From assembly GCA_015350385.1 (NCBI GenBank), contig WNKI01000002.1, positions 2,926,357 to 2,990,356 of the forward strand: a DNA stretch of 64,000 nt, read 5' to 3'. Position 1 is the first letter of the stretch, and each line of letters opens with the position of its first letter. A model generated the notes under the pieces. The model had not been told where the DNA came from. It worked only from the letters and a program-made list of their open reading frames with translations, and ran no database searches. Made by a program: the position numbers and the translations under genes. This DNA comes from Aculops lycopersici. Its lineage: Eukaryota; Arthropoda; Arachnida; Trombidiformes; Eriophyidae. This document shows positions 21,401-32,672 of this stretch, in pieces.

Positions 21401-21512
21401 ACAGCAATTCACTCAGCAACTTCAGGAGCCATTTGAGCAAATCAGACAGACCGAGCTGAACGCCAGGGCCCGCAAGTCCCGCCACGCCCCATTCTACCTG
21501 TACACCATCTAA
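18406..21512 (+). CDS. Cuticle protein with chitin-binding R&R domain, Gln-rich
   Basis: Four exons fit with consensus splice sites: 18406-18414, 18570-19161, 20731-20856 and 21169-21512, giving 356 residues. The first exon encodes only Met-Thr-Arg, so the first intron splits the signal peptide, a common layout in arthropod cuticle genes. The signal peptide ends about residue 23 (AVQA). Next comes a Pro/Gln-rich region with poly-Q runs, PPPP runs and three copies of an IKG motif (GGIKGQ, SGIKGP, VAIKGS). The R&R chitin-binding domain spans about 170-236: YAFNYAFEAGD, then TREEQQDASGKVTG across the exon 2/3 junction, then FYTLRGEDGRDRRVDYVADA and GFRATISTNEMGT. That form is typical of arachnids. 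A second Gln/Ala-rich stretch follows, ending in RHAPFYLYTI. The product should be secreted into cuticle and bind chitin; Gln could serve in crosslinking. Confidence 0.93.
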
Positions 21513-24500
21513 GCGAGCCGAGTCTATTCAATGGGTCATATTGAATATTTATCACTTAAGCTTGGTGATGGAAGCAGTAACAGCAATGAATTGAGAAACT
21601 CAAAGAGAAAGAGAAAGAGAGAGGGAGAAATAAAATAAAAAGTATTGCAGGGGGAAAAAACCAAGACCTAAATTAGCTTAGATCAGTTTATTGCATACAA
21701 GAAGGGAATAAATAATTAGAGAGAGAGAGAGAGAGGGGGGAAATGATCGCTTTTATTTGTAAAATCCGCTCCATTTGCAGAGTAAACGTTTTTGCCTCGC
21801 CAACTGCAAACTATTAGTGTTAGTGGTGGATAATTTCAAAACTTGACAAAGACTCTAGCATTACTAGAGCTCTTTTTAAACTTCAGTTGGTTTCAAAAAG
21901 AGAGCAAAAAACTGTTTCACCTCAACTGACTACGGCTCCACTTCCGGCCCATCAGTTTCGGTGTCCCTGTTCCTTTGTGCTGGCCATCAGCTAGCTCAAC
22001 ACTGATGCCCCGTATCGTTACAGACTTTTAATTAATGGGCAGGTGCAACCCGCGCGCTGCGAGATCGAAACCACAAGCCAAAGTAGGCCCCAAAAACCAC
22101 TAGCCATGTGGGTGTTCTAATTGACGGCTTCAGCATAAATGAACACACTGCTGGTGCCCGCAACTTGGAGCTTGACAGCGACAAAGCCAATTTCTAGCGA
22201 AAAGAACAATCAAGTCGAAGTGATAGAAGTCAGACTCCATTGGCCTTCGCTTGTCGCTTTTTTTGCGGTTTGCCTTTTGTTTTGTTGATGGTATTGCTTT
22301 AATGTTGCTGTTATCCTTACACGCTTACCACTGCCAACTCCTGCTTACGCACCTAGCCAAAACAATAGACAGCTCATTGAGTTGAGCGGGCGAGCGCTTC
22401 GAATTCCCGGAAGTGAAATTTGATCGCAAAAGGGAGCGAAGGAGTTGAATGGTTGGTAGTGAGTTTGTAAGTGAAGTGGGCGACGATAGACGGTAAATGG
22501 ATTTTTTCGTTGTTGCTGTCGTCGCTTGTCGCGGTGAATCTCAACGAGAAACGTGGATATATACGAGCAGAAGGCAAACGTTGACTTAAGACTAAAAGTC
22601 GGAGAGGGTAAGAGTGAAAGAAGTGGCCCTCAGTTCAGTGAATGCCGATGACTAAATCTTTCTTACCGTCTTGTGAAAGGAAAGAAGCGCAACTCGAGAT
22701 GCCGCAGCGGCAGGAGAAAGAAGCAAGAGGAGAGTGTCGCTCTTTTAGCTCGACCAACTGAACAGTTGCGGATTGCTCGATCTTGGCGCCTGCTATTCTG
22801 TCTTCTTTTCCTAGTCTAGCAATTGAATTTACTAGCCTTCTGCTGGCCCATCGGGCTCAGTTTGCATTTGTTATGTAATAATTAAGATACACCCCATTTG
22901 TGTTGCCGACTGATCGGCTGGTGAATCCAAGAGTCCCGTTATGTTTGGCTTTCGTTGCGTAACATTGGCGATCAAAGAGCCCCAAGTTTTGGGCAAACTT
23001 TTCCAACACAAACCATGCCGGCCTCTCAATGTTAGTTTCCATTCATTAATTCTTTCATTCATCCATCCATCTATCCATCCATTGGGTCTGTGTCGCTATT
23101 GACGGCGGAACGTTGAGAAACCTTCTCTCTCTTTGGCCGTCGCGCTGCGGCGATAATGGCCAATAAGAATCATCAAGCAGCTAAACGGTAACCCGTCTAG
23201 CTGGCTAATTTGAAACATTTGATGGAAAAATCTATGCACCTGTAACAAAATCGCCTCAGCTCCCGAAACGCGATGCCTCTTCCTGTGGTTTGGCATTGAG
23301 TCTGCGCCGTGAGAGCTGTCAATGTCGGAGGAGCAAATGTTATGTAACTCTCCAGACACGTTACGGGACTTTCTAACGCTGCCACTAATGCGGCTACTGC
23401 TACTGCTTCTATTCAAATGCCCATGGACTCTTACTTGGCATTTGTTGCGCGCATGCCTCTCGCCCTCTTTTTTCCCCTCAACCCAAGCTAACTGGCTGCT
23501 AAAATTTCCCTCGAGTCGGCCCCCAAGACTCTCCTTTGAATATTCGGATTTGCGTCGGATTTGTGTCTGTCGTAAAAATGTGTTAACATTTGAAATCTTC
23601 ATTCGGCGGCAAGCAAAAGATTTCATTAGACGAGCAAGACTAAGATCTAACTTTGGCTACAAAGCGGCAGTTAAATTTATGCAATTCTAATTGCTATGTA
23701 AAAGAAAGAAAAAACAAAGGAAAAGAATCAAGGAATGACAGGCGAGTTGAGAAGAGGAATGATAATTGTGTTACGCAACGATTGAGAAACAAACAAAGAA
23801 GGAAAAGGAAAGGGAGACTAAAGCGGCGCCAGGTGAGTTTCGCTTGGTGCAAGCAAAAACTTTCAAGAGGCGGCCAAAATCTCACGCGAAATAAATAGTT
23901 ACAAAGGAGGGAAGTGACATCTTCGAGTTTATAGTTAGTTTGCGATTCATATGAATCGTTCAAATAGAAAGCAAGCTATCTATCCAGACAACAGCTAAGC
24001 GGTGAGGCAAGTGGGCCGAGAGTCAAGAGCTCACATCTATTTGAGCTGCGCCAGCTTGCGAGGTGAGTCTACCTGGCGGACCAAAGCTAGACGCCCACAC
24101 AAAGTCTCATAACTCAGTGAGTTAGTCAGTTTGAGGTTAGGCTTGAAATGTCAACAACCCTTTGAGTGCACAGCAAGCGCGCAAATAAGTCAGTAGCTAG
24201 GTACATAGAGCGAGCGACCCTATGTGCCGCGAGTAACAAACGCTACTCTGTGTATTGCAAAACTGAGTGCGTGAATCCGTGTGTGTGGTATCAGCGTTAG
24301 GCAGTAGTTTGTATTAGTTGCGGTGCCAGGTAAGTGTGACTCGCTGGCCACTCAAGCAGCCAAGATTACAGTGAGAGGCGAGGAAAGAACTAAATTGGAT
24401 TTGCCTCTCGTAGTTGGGGCACTTGAATAGCGATTGGGCTAAACTAAATCAGAAAGAGACAAAGAGAGTAGGGCCGCAAAACTTAAACCAACTTCCTCGT

Positions 24501-24931
24501 CTAGAAATTTTAACTTCAACGGATGAAACGGATTTCCTCAAAATCAACATGTACAAAAACTAATTATAATTCTCAGTGGCAAGCTTGTTTAAACAAGAGC
24601 AATCCGACAATCAGAAGTAAGAGCAACAGTGAGCATTTAGGTCGTCGATCAATCAAAATTAACCCTTTAGTTGAGCGACCAAAGTGACGTAACTGAAAGG
24701 AGCAATTTTAAGAAGATTTACAACTGGAAACAAAGAGAGGAGGGCAACTTGAGAGTGAGTGAAGGTGAAAATGAGCAACAATAAATTGACAAGTGGGACA
24801 GTGATCAAAGTGGTAGTCGATTGTTCGCTAGTGTCTCTATCAATCCGAAGGGGGAAATGTGAATTCCGAAAGCTGGAAATAATTAAAAGATCGAAAAACA
24901 TAATCATCACTAGATACAGGAAACACGCGAC
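21513..24931. other. Spacer between cuticle gene and bursicon receptor gene
   Basis: No coding gene is supported in these 3.4 kb. The first 200 bases are the 3' UTR of the cuticle gene. A 176-codon minus-strand frame at 23096-23626 has no recognisable domain and is overlapped by a 122-codon plus-strand frame, so I do not call it. The right part should contain the promoter and any noncoding 5' exons of the receptor gene. The CAACAAGTG word is absent here. Confidence 0.5.
21629..21634 (+). terminator. Candidate poly(A) signal of the cuticle gene
   Basis: AATAAA lies 117 bases after the stop codon, within overlapping AATAAAATAAAA. A second AATAAA is at 21707-21712, so alternative 3' ends are possible. 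Confidence 0.65.
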
Positions 24932-27900
24932 ATGCACACGACGTCGGCGTCCTGTTGCCTTGCACAAGAGAGAAAGAGAATCATGAAACGAGATGAGCAT
25001 TCAAATCAATTAGTCACGCGCCGTCCAAGTGGCAAGCATGCCCCTAGTAGTTTCTATGTTACAAAACTGCAAATGATTATATTCGTCTTCGCTTTCATTT
25101 GTAGCTCAAATGTTGTATCCAGTCAGCAAGCTGTAAATTCAAGCAGCGAGCTGAACTACGAAAATTTGGGTCTAATATCAATTCCAAAGGCTTCCCTATG
25201 CGATCCAGCAAATGGGCAGTCGGCCATAAATCTAGTGTAAGCATTCAATCAGATTTCTCTGAGACATTTGATCCCCTCAAAATAGTATGAAAAACTTATC
25301 ACTCACATAACTAACAAATTTCCATCTTTCCAGGTCTCTTTCGCACAATCAAATCCGTCACCTCGATGCCGAGAGTTTTGTCTGCGTTTCAACCAACCTG
25401 AGGATTCTGTAAGTGATGCATTGATAAAAACAAATATACTTATCTAAGTAATATCTGCAGGAGCAGTTCGCTAACCTCAGTAATCCGTTATACAAATTCT
25501 AGTATCCTACGTAATAACCTCATAGACACAATCCATGCCGATGCATTCTTGGGTCTCGAGCAAGTACAAGTTCTGTAAGTGAAAAGAGACATGATCATGA
25601 AGTAAAATACCAAGTAACAAAAATCCTAACCAACCCTTTCGTTCTCATTCTCAAACAAAAAACTAGCCTGCTTGATGACAATCACCTGAGGCAAATTCCA
25701 TCCGCCCAAAGCTTGATGCCTCTACGATCTTTGCGCCACTTGTAAGTCTAAATCTACCAAAAACTCTCGAGAAAATACACGAAATTACACCTCGATCGAC
25801 TGATGAGAAAACCCTACTCGGTAGATGGGCGGACCGTTACTAACCGCACGCCAACCACCAACTAACCAATCAATCGACCGACGAACCAACAACCAAACAG
25901 AAACTTGGCAAACAATCGCATCGAGACACTTGAGGACTCAAGCTTCGGCCAAGCGGGAGGCAATTTGCTCTCGTTAAACCTGAAGGGTAATCCACTGCGC
26001 CAGGTGAGCAGTGACTCGTTGCTTGCGCTGAGCAGGTTGACAACACTGTAAGTATATATGAGCTAGCTAGTAGGCCCAACTATTACATGGCAATGGCCAC
26101 AAGAGAAGGAGGAAGAAAAAACAGGTGATACGTCAGGCTAACAACGTGGCGAGCAAGATAAACAAAGACGAACCGATCGGCTCGACAACCAAACTCAAAG
26201 GTTACAGTCAATAGCTAGCCAGTTACCTGGCCAGTCAGCCAACAGGCATCTGTCATCGGTGCCATAGGCAAGAGGCAATAAGTTCACAGGTACACAGCGG
26301 CATGTATGTACCTGTGAGCCATTTCCTGTGGCAACGATGGCGACGCCTAATCTGATGGCCGAAAACGCCTCAGTGGTGGCTCACCTGTCACGAGCTCTAG
26401 GACGCCGTGAATTTTTGTCATTAAATAACGGAAGGTCATTCTCTTGAACTCTCTTTCACGTGCCAATGCTCATCGACTCGCCGGAAGTCACCCATAAGTC
26501 GCACGTTCGCCTACCATCCCGCTCAGTTGCTCATGATTAACATTAACATTGATTCTCCCTCATCCAATGAAACGTATGGTCTAATAATATCCTCATTGAA
26601 ACAAAAACAAAACAGAATCTTGTCGCAAACGAAACTGAGCTCGCCTTTGGGACTAACGTTGAACGGCCTAAAGGAGCTCAAATATCTCCACTTGGATCGA
26701 TTGGCAAATTTGACTGTGGTCCAGGAGAATCTGTGCCAAAGTTCACGTAAATTAGCCACACTGTAAGTTCTTTTGTTCTCCCTCTCTGACCTCTTTTTTC
26801 ATTCAATAGAACCCATCATTTCAAATGCCAACTAACGCAACAACCAACTCAATCTCGGATCATGAAAAAAAAAACAAATTGATCCCCGCAAATAAAACGT
26901 GCCACTCGCCAAAATAGAGTGCTCAAGTCAAATCATCTGGCGGAAGTGCCGCATCTTAAGCATTGCCAATCATTGCTACTAATGTAAGTATTATACTGGC
27001 GTTCGCTTGATTTCTCCGCCAAGAAGCGTACTTAGTCTTCCTTTTTCTCGCACTTAATCAATCAGAGAGTCGGTGGCTGTTACTTGACAAGTAGTTGTTT
27101 GGTTGGAAGGCGGGCGAGCAGGAGAGCGGTGGACGTGTGTGGGCAATCAAGTCAGAGGAGCGACGCAATAATGATTATTGCCCAATTAGTCTCCGCTTTC
27201 GATGCCACCGCATCCAGCTTCCGCTTCCGGTTCAACTCCCCGCACAAACGCGTGACCTTCGCTTGACCTTAGGAGGAGTAGTGGACATTTGAATGCTCTT
27301 ATGTTAGCGAGTGGCGAGGAGTGCATTCATCAAACTCAGATTTGGTGGCCAGAAAGGCTGTGTTGTTCCTCTTGTTGTTGGATTGAATGATCTCGCCCAC
27401 TTTCTAGCTAGCTAGCGCTGGCTGGACGGCTTTTATGTCATGAGTGGTTGCATGCTGGAGTCGTATAGCGTGGAGTTGGACATAGAGGATAAAGGAAGTG
27501 AGATTTGCAAAGAGAAAGAGAGACATAGAGGAGAAGGGTAACTACAAGCTTGCCGTTGCTGATTGATGACCAACCGAAAAGGCTAGTCCTGCTGCTCATC
27601 GGGCTGCAACTCTTGTGCAACTCATATGTGCTGCTCATGTACGCGCCAACTTACCAGAAGGCGAGGTGCAATGAAATCTTCTCACGCGGCACAGTGGTTG
27701 AATTTCATTGTTGCCGCCATCGCAGACTTGCTCGCACTGTAATGTGATTTAATCGCCGCCTCATCACCATGACCATCATCTTACTGTGAGCAGTTGGAAT
27801 TGCAATTCAACTCCCTCGACTGATTTCAAGTTGCGCGACTTCTAATCCAAGCTCTGGAATTTCCTGCAGAGTGGGGCCAGCGAGCTGGAGGGTCCAAGAG

Positions 27901-30900
27901 ACATCATCATTGTGGAAACGCAGTAGCTTTGAGCGAGTATTCACCCTGCAGACCCAAGACTTCAACGTGCTACTTGCAACGCAACTTGCTACCACCAACA
28001 AGCGGGAAGGTCAATGGCCTTGCCGGCAAGTGGCAAAGTGGATCGGTGGACTCGGTCAGATGATAGAGCATTCTGAGGATGAAACCCTTTGGTTCCTCGA
28101 AAGGGCCAACCCAGCTAGCATAAGGCAAGTGGGCGAGTACTAGTCGGCAACTAGTGAGTTTGTAAACATGCAAAGTCGAATTGTTATCTCCGCCTCTCGC
28201 TAATATTCAAATGATTTCTTTGAGCGCACGCGCCAACTTCTGGCTTCAAGTTGGCGCAAAGACAAGGCTATCCATTTGTTTGTTTGTTTGGACAAGTGGG
28301 CTACGCCAATCGGGAAATTGAGCGTGTGAACTTTTAATTGTTTTTCCTTATCCTCCTACTGAGAGGACTGTGGGATTCTTGCTAGAGCCAAGCGACAACT
28401 TCCGGCCCTCGAATGCTCCGATAACTAATCCATTATTCCATTCATCCCAAACAAATCCACCGCCAATACTACGCAAAAAACAATGCGATCTCATTACAAT
28501 GATCGCTGATCTCTCTCTCCCCCTCAAACAAACAAACACACAGTGATCTCTCATACAACAAAATCCGCGGCCAACTAACTGCACGATCATTCAGCAACCA
28601 CCCAAATCTCATCGATCTCTATCTTGGCCACAACCAACTTGAGCTCATTGAAGAGTCGGCCTTTGTTGGCTTAACTAAACTTCAGGTGCTTGAGTTGAAC
28701 AATAATAAGCTCAAGTTTATCCACAAAAGAGCATTCCTTTCGCTACAATCAACACTCTACGACCTAAACATAGCGCACAATCCGCAACTAGAATCTCTGC
28801 CAAGCGAGGGGCTAGAGGATAGTTTAGTTGTCTTAAAAGCATATGGAAATAATAGACTCCGCGAGTTTCCTCACCTAAAGCGAGCCACTTCGCTTGCGCT
28901 AACCTACGCATACCATTGCTGTGATTATCTAGCAGACTCAATCTCACCTGGCACTAGTCAACAGGGCTATGTGCTACCCAATGTGATACCTGATTCTCGA
29001 ACAATAGACAGCGAGTTGGAGGCCGAGACTCGCTCGTTGATTGAGAGATTTGCTCAATTTTTACACTTGAAACTTCAGCACATATTTGAAACGGACTCAA
29101 GCGGCAGCAATCTCGTAGCGGAACCGGAAGCGGAAGACCGATGGCTTGAGGCGAACGGGCAGCATGGCCCCGTGGATCAATTGGGCGCGCGACGAGGAAA
29201 TGGCAGGGGTAGTGATAGTAGCGACATCAAAAGTTTGAATGAATTGATACTCTGGCCTTCAAGTTCAAGCAAGAGCTCGACGTCCATCGTTTCGAATGAC
29301 GTCAATGGTGGGAAAGGCGCGCAAAAGTTAAATCAAATCTTCAAGCGTGAACTTATCAGTGAAGCTGACGGGGTAGACGATGACGTAAGTTTCAGCGAGA
29401 ACAGTGACGAACAGGAAATGGACTTGGCCACACTGGCCGCCGGAAGTGCCAATGGTGATAACTACAAACTGCACGCTAATAATGCCACGCAACGCGAGGC
29501 AATAGTATCGACGAGAGAGAGAGAAGAGGAAGATGGACACAGGGAAGAGATGGACTTGATTGATGAGCTTGTAGCTGGGGTGAAACAAATTAGGTTTTCT
29601 CACAATGTGAATTTCGACGAGCATATACGAAATGCTAGTGAGGCAAGTGGAGATGGTAACAAACGCGAGCGACGCCAGCGTAGAGAACTAATCAAGTTAG
29701 AAGTGGAGCACAACATCCGGTTAGAGAGGAAACGTCGTCAGCAGTTAGGTCCCAAGTTTTACAGGAGAAATTCTCGACATTTGCGTCAGACAATAATCAG
29801 CTCGGTGGTGGCAAAAATATTATCCAGCGAACAGGAGCACCTTCGCAATAGGAACAAGCGATCAACGATGAATCAAGCTAGTGGCTCATTAGCTAAGAGC
29901 CAGGTGAGGTGCCAACCGAAACCCAGCGCCCTATTGCCCTGCAAGGATCTTTTCGATACCTGGTGGTTGCGCGTCGGAATTTGGTCCGCCTTTATCCTGG
30001 CCTTTTGCGGCAACATTATTGTCATCATAGTTCTCGGTACAGTGCGACCTTCGAGCTCAACTTCCGCTCTCACGAGTATCATGTGGTTGGCGCACTCAAA
30101 GCGACACATTGACGTTCCTAGATTTCTGGTCTTGAACTTAGCCATCGCCGACCTACTGATGGCCCTCTACTTGGGCCTATTGGCCTTCGTGGACCTCAAC
30201 ACTCTCGGCAACTTCAAGTCCTTTGCCATCAAGTGGCAATACTCCAGCGGGTGCAAGTTGGCTGGCTTCTTGGGCGTCCTATCAAGCGAGTTAAGTGTCT
30301 TTATACTGGCTATTATAACACTTGAGAGAAACTATGCCATCACAAATGCCGTCCATTTAAATAGAAGGCTGAGTTTACAGAAAGCGATGATTATCATGAT
30401 CTTCGGCTACGCCTTTGCGCTAACAATGGCAATACTGCCTCTAAATGGCATCAGTGATTACAGAAAATTTTCCGTTTGCCTACCGCTGGATATTGAATCC
30501 AATTTAAGCTCCCAATTGTATGTGATCACATTGGTCGGTATGAATACCTTTAGTTTTATCTTATTGATTAGCTGTTACCTTAGAATGTATTGTGCCATTC
30601 GAGGATCTCAAGCTTGGAACACAAACGATATCAAGATTGCAAAACGAATGTCCATCTTGGTGATCACCGATTTCCTCTGTTGGATGCCAATTATTGTTGT
30701 GGCCATTGCTTTCCTATTTGGCCATTATATCGTTGGCACAAATGGAATGAAAATACTAACAATCTTCATATTGCCACTTAATAGTGTTGCAAATCCATTC
30801 TTGTATGCAATAACCACGAAGAAGTTCAAATGTGATTTAAATTTATTAGTCAGACGAATGGATCACCTTATGTCCCGATACTATTGTTTTAAGAGAAGTG

Positions 30901-32672
30901 ATAACAAATTTGACGATCATATCCATCACAATTTCCACTACAAGGAGCCCAATATATTAGCCGGTGGACGTCAACAGTATCACCAAAATATGATGTTGAA
31001 CAAGAAGAGACAACAAAAACTACTACTCGCCCGAGGCGTGGTTGGTGGCGGTGGTGTTGGTGTTGGTAATCGAGATCCTGAACAATGTGCTAGACAGAAG
31101 AGGTTTGCTTCGAGCAAACAGAGGACACCAATCACAGCCAACCAGGTGACCCTAAATAGAACCACCTGTTCCTGCCAGCGACTCTTTCAACAACAACAAC
31201 AGGCTCAGTCTCAAGTTCAGGTTAATATTGATAATAATGTTGTAATAGATGAGGTCCAAATACTCAATGACCATCCAAGAATTGTCCTGGATTCTGTTGA
31301 CCCGCCGCCGGTGGATATGATCACCTTAGACTTGCTCAATCACAAGACAATTCCCGAGCAATCTCCATCTAACAACTCTGATTTGGGTCAGCATGGTTCG
31401 GAAGCATCCCAGGTTCCAAATCGAGGTAGCTACCTGTTAACCTCGGCCGCGGTAACAAGTCACCCATCTCATTACCTATTTGACTCCCGCTTTCCATTCG
31501 ATCCCGAGCTACTGAGACCAAGATCTGCAGACGAGGACAACAACACTAGGCAAGCGAATGTAGTTCAATTGGGACCCAACTTGTCGTGTCAGGCAATTCT
31601 CATTCACAAGACAAGTGGATTGCATTCGCCTACGAGCCGCCAATTAGATGTTCTCGAGGACAATCCCATCGACGACCGGTCCGCTTCAGCTTGCGGCTAC
31701 CGGGATTCAATAAAACTCAAAGGAAATCAGGGCAAACTAGTTAGAGATGCCAAGAAACAGGTGGCTGGATCGTGTGATGAACCCTTCAAATTGTTGACTG
31801 CAAGGAGTTCCACTGATAAACTCAGCCGATCCATTAACAGGTTGCTATTTGAACCTGTGGCTAAAGCTTGGTCATCCATTCAAATCTCTCTATCGAATAG
31901 CCAAAATTATAACAACAGCAATGTCAACAATCGCGCTGCTTACGCTTGTCACCTTGATGAATACGATACTTATGACGAGGAAACAAAGCATGAAGTGGAA
32001 TCGATGGAGGAGGACAATGATGACAACATCGACAATGACGTTAAGAACAATATCGAGGAGCAACTTGATGATGATATTATAAGCATCTGTCAAGCTTGTA
32101 GTCCTATTGCAGCGCAAGGGATGGAGCGGGAGTTAACTTTGGATGACATTTTGCTCATGAGTAGTCCAGATCAAAGACCCATGAGGATAAGCGAGCAGCG
32201 AATGTCTCGATCGTGTGACCAAGTGACAAGCGGGGCGCAGGTACAAGCCGGAGATAAGATGTCGGTTCATAGTGTTAGCTCGAGCGGAAATGATCCGACT
32301 TCCCAGTTCGACCACCATGACGATTGCCGCACTCTTCTAGCCAAATCCACCATCTCGACCTCAAGAAAGACTCCAGATCCAAGTGCCAGACTTTCTCACA
32401 ATGACACAGAGAAAATCTCGGCTTCAAAACAATACCTACGGCGCGGCAGGTGCACCAGATGTCGGTCTTGGTCGCCCGCTTTGCTAGGCAAACTTGAGGA
32501 TCGCATTCACCAAATTAGGAGCCGCATACCTGGACTTGGTTCGAATGATTGTTGCATCGAATCTGAGGCCGAGGTGGAGAATTCAGGCGAGAGGTCTTCG
32601 CAACAGCAAAAGACGGAGAGAAAGGAGGAAGATTCCGACGAGCGAAGCACCGAGTTGGAGCAAATAAATTAA
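24932..32672 (+). CDS. rk: Leucine-rich-repeat GPCR, bursicon receptor type (LGR2/rickets)
   Basis: Eight exons: 24932-25236, 25334-25408, 25503-25574, 25667-25741, 25901-26047, 26616-26762, 26918-26983 and 28544-32672. Every donor is GTAAG and every intron is phase 2, giving 1671 residues from the first ATG. Possible starts are 24932, 24983 and 25073; the last begins directly with a hydrophobic signal segment. About 12 leucine-rich repeats follow, roughly one or two per exon, closed by the cap YAYHCC. A long charged hinge follows, with basic RNRNKRS just before the receptor core. The seven-helix part starts at PCKDLFDTWWLR. Family marks include HIDVPRFLVLNLAIADLLM, ERNYAITNAVHLNRRLSL (ERN in place of DRY), GISDYRKFSVCLP, IRGSQAWNTND and NSVANPFLYA, all close to insect LGR2. 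The C-tail is about 500 residues, acidic and Gln/Ser-rich. Bursicon signalling through this receptor raises cAMP and drives cuticle tanning after moulting in insects. Confidence 0.92.

Noticed and set aside
23096..23626. 176-codon open frame on the minus strand
   Set aside because: Overlapped by a plus-strand frame of similar quality, and no motif is visible.
26048..28543. Possible extra leucine-rich exons in the receptor introns
   Set aside because: Read through in all frames, I saw no LxxLxLxxN pattern bounded by splice sites; the repeats of exons 6, 7 and 8 already join smoothly.
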